A stretch of DNA of 39,100 bases from Mesostigma viride (taxonomy: Eukaryota > Streptophyta > Mesostigmatophyceae > Mesostigmatales > Mesostigmataceae): positions 570,001 to 609,100 of the forward strand of contig RPFO01000934.1 of NCBI GenBank assembly GCA_009746045.1, read 5' to 3'. Within the stretch, counting starts at the first letter, position 1, and each line of letters starts with the position of its first letter. Under the pieces are notes generated by a model, which worked only from the letters and a program-made list of their open reading frames with translations, was not told the DNA's origin and did no database searches. Below are positions 22,001 to 32,400 of the stretch, one piece after another. Position numbers and translations under genes: made by a program.

Positions 22001-22645
22001 TCCACAGAAGCATGACATGTCTGGCGGGCATGAATCGCTAGGTAATGATTGCCAACCTTGCTCCCCCATACCACGATTCCTAGGGAGCAGCTACCGCCGA
22101 CTGATAGGTTTGCTTCGGGGAAGGGAAGTTACTAGTGGTATTACTTTTGGTGCCTAAACAGCAGCGAAATCCTCGAGCTGATTACGGCCATTCCTCGTAC
22201 CAGGATCTGGGAATAGTAGTTCTTTGGGAACGTCTTCATGCGCTGCAGGTAGGCCTTAGCGTCCGCGATATCCTTGGCGGGGTAAGAGTTCCCCTGGAGG
22301 GCGCAGGAGGTGACCTTCCGGGTGGACGCGGGGGCCGAGACAGACAAGTTCAGGGGCACGCTGGCACCCGCGAACGAAGACTTTGCCATAGCCTGCTTCT
22401 TAGCAACGAAGGCAGGCTTGGCGGCCGCCGTGGAGGAGCCCTTCGAGACGGCATTTGCGCTGGCGGACAGACGCAGAGACCCGGGAGCGATAGCCGAGGT
22501 GGCGATGGCCTGCACACCCATTGCATGCATGAAACGCCACGCATGCCATTAGCAAACAAGCTCACCCACGACTGGCGCATAAATTCCAGAGAAAGATGTC
22601 GAATCCTGTCAAAAAATGATCGTATTCATGCAAACATACCTCCAT
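19009..22645 (-). CDS. Probable plastid-targeted protein of unknown function, six exons, 346 aa
   Basis: Exons (minus): 22645-22640, 22509-22201, 21607-21465, 20595-20403, 19878-19556, 19075-19009; all joins use GT-AG and keep frame. Residues 1 to about 70 are Ala/Ser/Lys-rich (AIATSAIAPGSLRLSASANA...), typical of a transit peptide. The mature part starts near YPAKDIADAKAYLQRMKTFP. The C-terminal half contains WWAMLANPRVRMTWPRCTF, DWVCFDINTNEMTAYGD and YEHLYFLRDVAKAFF, a strand-rich pattern that reminds me of NTF2/SnoaL-like domains; that is a guess. The proposed first coding exon is only ATGGAG followed by GTATGT. The alternative is an in-frame ATG at 22530 with no first intron (353 aa). A TATA box lies upstream. 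A LINE tail sits in intron 3, and exon-edge copies sit in introns 3 and 4. I do not recognise the family. Confidence 0.75.
19945..20090. repeat. Exon-edge copies and a 38-bp tandem repeat in intron 4 of the plastid-targeted gene
   Basis: The exon sequence AGCTCGTCACGGTACTCG (19849-19866, plus strand) near the acceptor recurs in the intron at 19948 (GGCTCGTCGCGGTACAAG) and 20073 (AGCTCGTCGCGGTAACCG). Between them, a 38-bp unit beginning ACTTGGATAGAGGGTATTCG is perfectly duplicated (19975 and 20013). Confidence 0.8.
20853..21064 (+). mobile_element. LINE 3'-end insertion in intron 3 of the plastid-targeted gene
   Basis: About 210 bp match the last part of the LINE copies at 14 and 18 kb, from ATCTTCCCCCCCATGACAGG to the terminal ACTCC-CAAC-GGAGT stem-loop (21029-21042) and a TAATTAATTAAT tail. 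Everything upstream is missing, as expected for 5'-truncated retrotransposition. Its direction is opposite to the host gene. Conservation of the middle GGTGCCC...GGGCACC hairpin, despite sequence change, supports a folded 3' end. Confidence 0.8.
21216..21500. repeat. Copies of the exon 3 donor edge in intron 3 of the plastid-targeted gene
   Basis: The real exon/donor edge reads (plus strand) ACCCCTCAATGCGGAGCGCA, then TCCTCAATCAGCTCGG, at 21463. Copies occur at 21216 (CCCTCAATGCGCAGCATGTC, then CTCAATCCGATACGG) and 21367 (ACCCCTCAATGAGCCCCGG). On the minus strand these carry the exon end with its GT donor context. Confidence 0.75.
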
Positions 22646-22710
22646 TTTCGCGGTGGTTGATGGCAAGAACTACCGCGGGGTTGACTATCGATGCCACTGG
22701 AGAAGGATTC

Positions 22711-22720
22711 CCCTATATAA
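22711..22720 (-). promoter_or_regulatory. TATA box of the plastid-targeted gene
   Basis: TTATATAGGG on the minus strand, about 66-80 bp before the proposed ATG at 22645 and in a GC-rich setting. Position and sequence fit a core promoter; the transcription start itself is not visible. Confidence 0.55.
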
Positions 22721-23274
22721 CCCACCCACAACAGGCACGACGAGATCTTTTCCTTGCGCTTGAGTGCTGGGATCTTGCTGATGCCCGCTCGCCGGAGCAG
22801 CTGTCCAGTGTCCGCAGCCCGCAGGCCCACGCCAACGATTCAGTCCAGCAAGATCCCGGGCCAGGCCGGCCCGCGTTTCTTCTTCCACGTGGCTCACAAG
22901 GGCAGCCGCGTCGCGCCCCACAAACGGCTTGACGCGGCGCGACCGACGGTTGCGGGGCTGGCACCGGCCCGTTCAGCGCGGACGGTCAGGCACAGTCCGG
23001 GTTCGAGCATCCACTCGGGCACGGATGGTATGGCCATTCGGATTCCAGAGCTGTTGGTTGCCATATTCCGAAACTCGCTGGCGTTGGCGTGTATATACGC
23101 GGTGCGCTGTGAGGTGACATCGCGAGTTGATGGCCATTAATGGCTGTGGGGTGGACAGCCATTGCCTAGAATCCGAATAAACCCGACCTGTTTTTAGGGA
23201 ATCCAATTGGGAAAAGAGTGTTTTTGGTCACTAGGAGACGCCGATCAGGCCGGTAGCTGAGGAACCCAGGCACC
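22721..23274. other. Bidirectional promoter region of the plastid-targeted gene and beta-adaptin
   Basis: About 550 bp separate the minus-gene TATA box from the adaptin ATG. A palindromic GTATATAC at 23091-23098 could be a TATA element for adaptin, about 180 bp before its start. Frames of 60-128 codons across this GC-rich stretch exist on both strands but show no conserved features. Confidence 0.45.
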
Positions 23275-26200
23275 ATGAGTCACGGCACGGACTCTAAATA
23301 CTTTTCCACCACGAAGAAGGGAGAGATTCACGAGCTAAAGCAGGAGCTCAATTCATTGCACAAGGTGCGGCGTCATTTTGGGGGCTTTGAATGTCGCAGT
23401 GGCTGTGATGTAGATCGCTACAGAGGCTTTTTATTTCTATTCATGCGCTGTGCAAGTGGTGCATGCCACCTTTTCCCTTTTCGTGTAGTTGCGCATTGCC
23501 GCCGTTGACCTTCCCAGAAGGCGTGGTCGGACTTTGCTAGATGCAAGGCCTGCATCAGTCGGCGAAGCCAACTTGCGTAGTTGTGCGCAGGCGCAGGCTG
23601 CAGTTGTTTTGCTCCTTGTTATTGCGGGGGCCGGTCAATGGGGAAGTGCTGGCCAAGTTTTGACCTGGACGGCTTAGAGCATGGCCTGAGATCTGCCGCG
23701 TGTTGCCTGAGAGCTGCTACGTGCTACCGTGCTTACTTGACGGTTTCTTACAGGAAAAAAAGGTCGATGCAGTTAAGAAGGTTATCGCCGCCATGACCGT
23801 GGGCAAGGATGTCTCCATGCTGTTCCCCGATGTCGTGAACTGCATGCAAACGGACAACCTGGAGTTGAAAAAGCTTGTTTATCTGTACCTGATCAACTAT
23901 GCCAAGAGTCAACCTGATCTGGCAATCATGGCTGTCAACACCTTCGTGAAGGTTGGTATCCGGACAATTTTGCAATGAACGGAAGAAAACTACTTTCTAG
24001 GTCGATTTGATGGATAGTGGGATGGGATGCATTTCTCCTGCAGTGGTTTGTCCACCTTTTGTTTTGCAAGTGGCACACATCATATAGGCCACGCCTGGCC
24101 TTCCTCTGAAAGCAGATTGAGTTGTGGACATGGGATTTCAGTTTTTTTCATGCTACTCGCCGCTTTTTTTCTTGCTGGTGTGTTTGTCTTTTTTTGTATG
24201 GAGGTACAAACAAGAATGGATGTGCTAGATGCTGGCCAAGATCCAGGGTGGTGTGACACTTGGATATGCATCCTATTACAACGTTGTTGTAGGTGCATCC
24301 AAATGTTTACCAGGTGCCTCTCCTAGTAATAACTACCCTGAAATGTCTGTTTCCTGGCGAGGTCGCCAATGTCGTTTTCATCTTTCTATAGCTGATCAGG
24401 AACCCAGCAGGTTCAACTGTCCAAGATAGCTTGTCTTTGTTACGATTCCCTTCTTCAAGCATTTTTAATATACCCCTTACCTTTCTTGTGCTTGAGGATG
24501 GCTTTCTGGTTATTACCACTGTCATTGGCATGCTTGCTTTTCATTAGCCACAAAACCCAGTGTATCGTGTGGAACTTATGGGGCCACTCAGTGTCTGTCT
24601 TGTAGTTTTCCTTCATTAAATCTCTGTAGCTGATGTGTCATCCCCATTTTGTCCTCTAGTTTTAGTAGAAGTGATGCGTCTTCTTTTGCCTTAATAGTTC
24701 AAATTGAGTGCCACATGTTGCCCAGTGTTTTTCCATTTTTAGGAATGCTTTGTAAAAAATGAGCTGAAGAATGAACGATGAATGCTGCAATGCGGTGATG
24801 TTCACGGCGAATAAAGCTGAAGAGTTGGTGCAAGTACTTTTGTGAGCCCGCACTTATATATGATGGAAAGTGCGAGCTGTGGATACCTGGTGTAAGATGC
24901 AAGACAAAGCCACCAATGCACACTTGGTGGCCAGCTTCTCTCTCTAATCCCTCATCATGTTCTCCTTTCTTTTCTTTATTAACCTTGCCTTGCCTTGACA
25001 CATGTGCTAGGCCTATGTCTAAACCCTAAGCCCAGATCTGTACATGCGTCATGCCTCATATGTGGCCCGTATGTGTCGTGGCCTCTGTGTGTTGGCTGTG
25101 CCTTACGAAACTGTAAACCTTCAATTCACATGCGTTCCGTAGTCGTCGTGGCCTTCATGCATGTGCGCAGGACACACGTGACCCCAACCCGCTGGTGCGT
25201 GCGCTGGCCGTGCGCACCATGGGCTGCATCCGCGTTGACAAGATCACTGAGTACCTGTGCGACCCGCTGCAGCTCTGCCTCAAGGTGAGGGGATGAGGAG
25301 AAGAGAAAGAAGAGGAGGACTGGTGAAGTGAGGAGGAAGGAGTAGAAAAGCAAGGGAAGGAAGGGAAATGGAAGGAAGCAGAACGAATTCGCGCCATGCT
25401 CCAGCCACTTGATCATGCTCGCCCTCCACCCAACGCCAATCCCCACCCACCCTCCCGCCCTAGCCACCCATGAATTAATTCATAGCACGTAGACTGCATC
25501 AATTCAGCTAATCATAAATGAAATGGAATTGGAATGAGGTGGGTCACTTGTGTGCCACCCATGCGGGCCTTCCTCTCTTGCCCCTTCCCCTCATTGCGAG
25601 TACTTAAGCGAAGGCAAAGAGAACAAACCATTCCCCATTCCCCCTGTCCCGCCTTTCTGCTTCCCAGCCCGCCCCCCCTCCCCCCCCACACTCTCCTGGT
25701 GAATTGCACGTTAATGCGTACCCCCTGCCCTCCCCCGCCCTCCCGAACCCCGTCCTCCTGTTTTCACTTGCCACCCCAGGACGACGACCCCTACGTGCGC
25801 AAGACGGCGGCCATCTGCGTTGCCAAGCTGTACGACATCAATGGGGAGCTGGTGGAGGACCGCGGATTCCTGGAGACGCTCAAGGAGATGCTCTCGGACA
25901 GCAACCCGATGGTGGTGGCCAACAGCGTGGCCGCGCTGGCCGAGATCCACGAGCAGTCCTCCAAGCCCGTCTTCCAGATCACCAGCCACACGTTGTTCAA
26001 GCTGCTCGCGGCGCTCAATGAGTGCACCGAGTGAGTGGGAAGGAAGGAACGGGCACTGCAGGAGACAGGGGGAGAATCGTAGACCCGCTTTTTCCCGTGT
26101 AATATTTGCTTCACTGTATGGGCCTAGGAGGGGACATGTTTAAGGATTTGGAGGCGCTTTCCATGAAAGATAGTCTTGTACTGTCTTGGGATACTTTCTT

Positions 26201-29200
26201 GGCACATTTGAATAGCTTTTTCCTGACTTGTTTCTGCTTGTAGTTTTGTTTGAAGTCTTGCGTATTCCTTTGCATCTTTTGCAGGTTGTGCTCCCTCTCC
26301 TGCACTCTTGCTTGAAATGGGAGGCACACAAGTATGTTTTTTAGTCATGAGATGGTTGCACGAACGCTGACACAAGGACATTGGCCTTGCTGCTGCGTAT
26401 GCCTGGCCTGATCACCCCCCTCTGCTTGTGTGGCCGCATCGCCCTGTATTCGCATGTGCGTGGCCACTTTCAATGATGGTCGCTATCTGTCATGGCCGCT
26501 ATCTGTCCTTTACCAGGTGGGGCCAGGTGTTCATCCTGGACTCGCTTGCCAACTACACGCCCAAGGACGCGCGCGATGCCGAGTCAATTGTGGAGCGCGT
26601 GACTCCGCGCCTGCAGCACGCCAACTGTGCCGTCGTGCTATCTGCCGTCAAGGTGGGTGGCCCAAAGAAGTGTCTTTGAGTAAAGTTTTTCAAGGTGGGT
26701 GGCCCATGAAGTGCCTCATAATAAGTTAGGTAAAGTGGGTGGCCAAAGGAAGTATCTTGTATATTAAGGTGGATGGCGGAAGAGAGGTCTCGTAACGAGT
26801 TCATACAGGTAGATGGCCAAAGAAGTGCCTCGTAAGAAATTCATTGTGGGTGGCCAAACAAGCGTCTCTTGTATATGCATTGAAAACGACAAGTTACGGC
26901 TATAGGAGCTGCAACTTGAATGAAGCCCTCTGGTTTCCCTGTTATCTATGGCACGCATCGTCCGTGTTTATACATCCTAAAGCCGTTTGTCTTCATGGCT
27001 CTGAGCATGGACCACCAACCTGATCCCGTAGTGTTGGGTGCTTGCTTACCATTTTGTCTTGCTGGGTCATAGCCTTTGCTTGTTTGATCGAAACCTTGGG
27101 GTCATGAACACCGCGTTGCCCTCCCACATCCTCAAGTATAACATCAGTGCCCTCCTATATGGATAATATTTGCGTTTGCCCAACAGGTCATCCTGAAGCA
27201 GATGGAGGCGATGACCAACCAGGACCTGGTGCGCACGCTGTGCAAGAAGATGGCGCCACCACTTGTCACGCTGCTGAGTGCTGAGGCCGAGATCCAGTAC
27301 GTCGCGCTGCGCAACATCAACCTTATCATCCAGCGCCGCCCGTCGATCCTCGCGCACGAGATCAAGGTGTTCTTCTGTAAATACAACGACCCGATCTACG
27401 TGAAGATGGAGAAGCTGGAGATCATGATCAAGCTGGCGAGCGAGCGCAACATCGAGCAGGTGCTGCTTGAGTTCAAGGAGTACGCGACTGAGGTGGACGT
27501 GGACTTTGTGCGCCGCAGCGTGCGTGCGATCGGGCGTTGCGCGATCAACCTGGACAAGGCGGCCGAGCGCTGCATCCAGGTGCTGCTTGAGCTGATCGAG
27601 ACGAAGGTCAACTACGTTGTGCAGGTGAGAGAAGACTACGGCTTTGCAAAGCAACCCCGTAAGGGTGTTGGCCAGCGATAATGTTGGATGAGAAGGGTAG
27701 GGAAGGGGAAGAGAGGAGGGCTTGAGGTAGCGAAACTAGTTGGCGGGTGGAAGAGTCGGTGGGTAGTACTTGCGCAGGCACTCGTGGTCATGTTGGGACA
27801 AGGGCAGGTGAAAGGGCGGGAGTTGGAAGGGGAAGGGAACAGGGAGGGGAAAGGGGAGTAAGGAGCAGGAGAAGGAGAAGGGAAAGGCAAAGGGAAGGGG
27901 AAGGGGAAGGGGAAGGGGAAGAGGAAGGCTTGACAAGAAACTTGTGGTACGGATTCACAATATCAAGCCTGTGCTGGTTGTCAGCATGTACACAAACTGT
28001 TCCGTGCTATGAAACCCACCTCCTGACTATGCTGCATGCGATCTATATTTCCAAATCCGCTCTATTTCTATCGAACCACCACAGGAGGCGGTGATCGTCA
28101 TCAAGGACATCTTCCGCCGCTACCCGAACAAGTACGAGTCGATCATCTCCACCCTGTGCGACAACCTGGACACGCTGGACGAGCCCGAGGCGCGCGCGTC
28201 CATGGTCTGGATCGTGGGCGAGTACGCCGAGCGCATCGACAACGCCGACGAGCTGCTCGAGTCGTTCCTGGAGACGTTCGCCGACGAGGCCACAGGGGTC
28301 CAGCTCCAGGTGCTCACCGCTGTTGTCAAGCTGTTCCTCAAGCGGCCCACCGAGAAGCCGCAGCGTATGATCCAGACCGTGCTGCAGGCCGCCACGCAGG
28401 TGAGCACATAGGAGCTTGGAAACTACTAAAAGCTCGGAAACTAGAACCTGGACCAGGGAACCAGAATCCGTTATTAACTTTCCGGAAGCACAATATAAAG
28501 ACATTGTGACTGGCATGGTCTTTCACGGCATGGTGATCAATCGGATTTCGCAAACAAGATTCTTATATATCCCCTTAACATACCTTATACTACCACGCAT
28601 ACCACCACCACCACCACCACCACCACCACCACCACCACCACCACCACCACCACCACCACCACCACCACCACCACCACCACCACCACCACCACCACCATCA
28701 CCACCACTACCCACAGGAGACGGACAACCCCGACCTGCGCGACCGCGCCTACATCTACTGGCGCCTGCTGTCGACCGACCCGGAGGCGGCCAAGAATGTG
28801 GTGCTGGCGGAGAAGCCGGTCATCAGCGACGACGCAAGCGCGCTGGATGCCAGCCTGCTGGACGAGCTGCTGGCCAACATCGCCACGCTGGCGTCGGTCT
28901 ACCACAAGCCGGCTGACACGTTCGTGGGACGCTCGCGCCCCGTCACGCAGGTAAGTGGGGAGGGCGCTGGCTCATGGGCACCGTGTCTTCGTCTTGTTAT
29001 ATGAAATTGTTTGGTCTTGTTCGTGTGTATGTGTTGGAGTGGGAAGCTCGTGCCCCATCACGTAGGCGCCCAGTGGACGTGTAGTGCAGATGCTTTTAGC
29101 TGAGTGCCTGTCATGCAGGTGTGTGTGTGTGGGGGGGGGGGGGGGGGGAGGGGCTCATGCTCATGGGCCCGGGTCTGGTGGTGTTGCCAGTACTGGCGAG

Positions 29201-32200
29201 CCTTGTTGCAATTTATTTAGTGTTGTGTGTTGGAGTAGGCCACTCTGGCCCCGTCATACAGGTGGGCGCTTGTGGTGACCTTGTTGGGCATGAGGACCAC
29301 TCCATCTCGTTTTTGTTAGAAGTGGTGGACAGCGCCCCATCCCGTCGGTGGGCGTGTACTCATGGGCATCCTTCATGTCTTGCTGGCTGGGTGTGGTAGT
29401 CATGTACTAGGAGTACGCTTGTCTGCTCACTTGGGCAGCTTTACATAACTTAGTTACTGGCTGGTCAACTCGTTCGCTCAAATTTACTTACTAATCCTTA
29501 TCTTTTATTTCCTATTCTTTGTCTGCCGCCCGCAGCCACCCGAGGACGACGTGGACCATTCCAACCGTGGCGATGATGGCGGCGAGGGAGAGATGATGTC
29601 CTCCTCGGCCGGCTTTGACACCAGTGGCGACCTCCTCGGTGGCGGGGACGACGGTGCCGCCCCCGCCTACAAGCCTGGTGCCCCCTCACCAGGTGGCGCC
29701 GGATCCGACCTGCTTGGCGACCTGCTGGGTCTCGACATCGGTGGTGGTGCCCCAGCCCCTGTGGCCGCCCCCTTCGGCGGTGATATCCTCGGGGACTCAT
29801 CGGGCGGTTTCGGCTTTGGTGCCCCGGCGGCGGGCCCCCCGCTCCCTGTCTTGCTCCCGGCGGCCAAGGGCTCTGGCCTCCAGATCAGTGGCAAGGTCAT
29901 TCGTGAGGGCGGCCGTGTCCTGTACCACCTGGTGTTTGATAACATCTCGGCGGGTGTCCCCCTGGACGGCTTCATGATCCAGTTGAACAAGAACGCGTTC
30001 GGGCTCACGCCCACAGGCCCGCTCACCGTGGGCGTGGTCGCGCCAGGTGGCAGCGGCTCGTGCAAGCTCCCGCTCTCAACCGACGGGCAGATCGCGCCGG
30101 GTCCCGCGCCCAGCACCGTGCTGCAGGTGAGTCGGGTGGGGTGGGCAGGCCACGCTAATGTCGGGGCAAGGGCAATGTGGAAGTTGAAGGGGAAAATCGG
30201 AGCGGGCATTGGGTGGTATTGGGACATTTGGCAGTTGGCCACACAAGGACTTCCTTTTTGCTTGTTTAATAGGTTGTTTCTACAAATAGTCAACGCTTTT
30301 AAAACCCTTATGATCTATCAGCTATAAACAAGCTTTCGCGCTTCCCCCCCCCCAAGTGTGCCCAGGTGCAGATCAGCCTATGTGACTCACAATCATATTT
30401 TTACCATCCCTTTAAATCGCCCTCTTCTACCCCCACCTCCCGGCCCCATCTTCAATCACCAGGTTGCCATCAAGAACAACCAGCAGCCCGTGTGGTACTT
30501 CACCGACAACCTGAGCGTTTCCGCGCTCTTTGGGGAGGACGGCGCGCTCGAGCGGTCTGCCTTCCTGGATGTACGCACATGGCCCTTTGGTGTGCCCTTC
30601 GCTGTGCCCTTTGCTGTGCCCTTTGCTGTGCCCTTTGCTGTGCCCTTTGGTGTGCCTGTGCTTGTCATGGTGTGCTCGCCTAACATCAGCTTTCCTGGAT
30701 GCATGCGTGTCTTCTTGCGTTTTTCACCCCATTTCTGGCCCGTAGGGTGGGAGCACAGCTTCTTCTAACCCTGTTTTGCCTGCATTTTCCCCCGCGGGCC
30801 TCCAGATGCATGCTCATACTCTGCGCGTGCACCTCCCCCCCCCCCCCCCCCCCCCCCCACCACCACACACACACACCACACACACACACACACACACACC
30901 TAAACCTACCAACCTACCAACCAACCAACCAACCAACCAACCAACCAACCAACCAACCAGCCAGCCAGCCAACCAACCAACCAACCAACCAACCAACCAA
31001 CCAACCAACCAACCAACCAACCAACCAACCAACCAACCAACCAACCAACCAACCAACCAACCAACCAACCAACCAACCAACCAACCAACCAACCAACCAA
31101 CCAACCAACCAACCAACCAACCAACCAACCAACCAACCAACCAACCAACCAACCAACCAACCAACCAACCAACCATTCGTACGTACGTACGTACGCACCC
31201 ATGTCATGTTGCATAACACATCTGCAGATGTGAGAGAGCATTCCCGTTAGGAACCCCTGTTGGCCTGCACCCTTCCCGCATGCCTCTACATCGTGTCCGT
31301 GTCTTCTTGCACCTGCCACCTTGCCCCTCTGCCTCCCCAAACCTCTTTCCCCAGATGTGGAAGAGCATCCCCGACACGAACGAGCGGCGGCGCGAGTTCC
31401 AGTCGATCACCATCCGCAACGCCGACGCGACCAGCGACAAGCTCGCGCGCAACAACGTCTTCTTCATAGCCAAGCGCACGCTCAAGGAGAACAACGCGGT
31501 GAGTGTAGGCCCGTCGTTTCTCTCAACTTTGGGTGGGTTGTGGGGGAGGGTTGCACGGAGGACAACGTGGTGAGTATGTCCCACGAGGGCGTCTTATATT
31601 TATCTGAGCGGGTATTATAGCTGGGGGGGGGGGGGGCGAGAGGAACAACACAGTCGTGAGAGGAGGCTGGGGGGGGGGGGGGGGGGGGGGTGGGGGGTGG
31701 GGCTGGGGGTGGGCCTGGGGGTGGGTCGGAGTACGACACCGGAAATAAAGCGTTAAGTCGAGGCTGGGGGGCGGGAGAGCAGCGCAGCAACGTGAGCTTG
31801 CTTGGGGCAAGGGGTGCAACACATATATCAGTGGTAGGTAAGGAGGTTGACACGGATGATATTGCACGCTGGGGTAAGGAAGGCAGAGGGCAGGGGGCGA
31901 GACTAGGGGGATCAGTGCAAGCTATTGCGTGCGCTTGGTGCCAAGGATAGTGCTGCTGTGTTGGCAACTAGATGTGTTTCTAATCGTCACCAGCACCCTT
32001 TTCCTTGGTTTTTATCCCCCCCCTGGCCTTCCCTTGGTTTACGTTTCTATCTCTAACTGGTGAGCCCCTTGTTATGTCCTCCTGTTTCCCTCTCGTGTGC
32101 AGGATGTCCTGTACCACTCGATCCGCCTGCCCCGCAACATCATCATCCTCTGCGAGATCACGAGCGTGGCGGGCTACCCAGGGACCAAGGTGTCCATCAA

Positions 32201-32264
32201 GAGTGCATCACCTGAGTACTCAGACGTGGTGTTCACCGCGCTCGAGAGCCTGCTCGCTGCATGA
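23275..32264 (+). CDS. Beta-adaptin (large subunit of AP-1/AP-2 clathrin adaptors), twelve exons, 926 aa
   Basis: Core subunit of the heterotetrameric clathrin adaptors, acting at the trans-Golgi, endosome or plasma membrane. Exons: 23275-23364, 23754-23951, 25171-25284, 25780-26030, 26517-26652, 27187-27624, 28085-28399, 28717-28950, 29536-30126, 30463-30570, 31355-31498, 32103-32264. Ten of eleven introns are phase 0. The start ([20 protein letters not shown]) and trunk ([51 protein letters not shown]) match the AP-1/2 beta family closely. A Gly/Pro-rich hinge (about 593-695) contains LLGLD (655-659), a clathrin-box type motif, between DLLGD repeats. The appendage (about 700-926) has both the sandwich and platform parts. 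Human AP2B1 is about 937 aa, so this is full length. Many algae use one beta for both complexes; AP-1 versus AP-2 cannot be decided here. Confidence 0.96.
26640..26875 (+). repeat. Six-step ladder of the exon 5 donor in adaptin intron 5
   Basis: The donor AAG|GTGGGTGGCCCAAAGAAG (26650) is followed by copies beginning at about 26692, 26732, 26766, 26806 and 26844, spaced 34-42 bp, each with a GTGGGTGGCC-like core and a GAAGTG/GTCT-type continuation. Several keep AAGGTGGGT or CAGGTAGAT and are plausible alternative donors; stops occur between them. Confidence 0.9.
28598..28710. repeat. (CCA)n microsatellite abutting the exon 8 acceptor
   Basis: About 35 ACC/CCA units fill the end of intron 7, ending six bases before the CCACAG acceptor. 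They occupy the place where the polypyrimidine tract should be. Poly-Gly, poly-Pro or poly-Val frames over it are spurious. Confidence 0.95.
28928..29355 (+). repeat. Four copies of the exon 8 donor edge in adaptin intron 8
   Basis: The true edge GGGACGCTCGCGCCCCGTCA, then CGCAG|GTAAG (28926-28955), is copied at 29041 (GGGAAGCTCGTGCCCCATCA, then CGTAGG), 29238 (CTCTGGCCCCGTCATACAGG, then TGGG) and 29327 (AGCGCCCCATCCCGTCGGTG). A run of G (about 29130-29148) lies between copies 2 and 3. Confidence 0.85.
30585..30656. repeat. Short tandem repeat after the exon 10 donor
   Basis: Six tandem units close to TGTGCCCTTTGCTGTGCCCT (12 bp each, GTGCCCTTTGCT) directly behind the exon 10 donor. The exon end CTTTCCTGGATG also recurs at about 30690, another exon-edge copy. 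Confidence 0.8.
30835..31196. repeat. Compound simple repeat in adaptin intron 10: C-run, (CA)n, (CCAA)n
   Basis: A C-run (30835-30858) passes into (CA)n (30859-30900), then about 65 units of CCAA (30908-31174) with one short CCAG block (30958-30968), then GTAC repeats. The PTNQ- and WLVG-type frames that span it are artefacts. Confidence 0.96.
31222..31250 (+). repeat. Copy of the exon 11 acceptor edge
   Basis: CTGCAGATGTGAGAGAGCATTCCCG, about 127 bp upstream of the real CCCCAGATGTGGAAGAGCATCCCCG. The copy carries an AG acceptor but an immediate in-frame TGA after ATG. Confidence 0.7.
31555..31800 (+). repeat. Copies of the exon 11 donor edge and G-runs in adaptin intron 11
   Basis: The end of exon 11 (GAGAACAACGCG|GTGAGT) recurs as GAGGACAACGTGGTGAGTAT at about 31558, GAGGAACAACACAGTCGTGA at about 31641, and CAGCGCAGCAACGTGAGC at about 31780. 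Two G-runs (31622-31636 and 31670-31690) lie between them. Confidence 0.7.
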
Positions 32265-32400
32265 GCATAGGTAGGCGGAAGCTGCTCGCGGCATGAGCAT
32301 AGGTGGGAGGGCCTGCTGGCCACATGAACTTTAGGTGGGAGGGCCTGTTTGCCGTATGAGGATTGGCGGGCAAGACTGCTCGAGGCGTGAGCATAGGCTG
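32245..32400 (+). repeat. Five tandem copies of the adaptin stop-codon region
   Basis: CCTGCTCGCTGCATGAGCAT with the real TGA (32262-32264) is followed by copies at about 32282, 32311, 32343 and 32374, roughly 31 bp apart, each with GC(A/G)TGAGCATAGG or a decayed form. The repeat extends the 3' UTR without affecting the protein. Confidence 0.88.

Noticed and set aside
22754-23140. 128-codon frame between the divergent genes
   Set aside because: Lies in a GC-rich shared promoter region; no conserved features and several competing frames of like length.
26111-26381. Possible extra exon between adaptin exons 4 and 5
   Set aside because: Adaptin reads continuously from 26030 to 26517 with an intact split codon (GA|G) and family-colinear sequence (NECTEWGQ), so nothing is missing.
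30699-31340. PTNQ and WLVG repeat proteins on both strands
   Set aside because: They come from the (CCAA)n array within adaptin intron 10. The tetranucleotide keeps every frame open.
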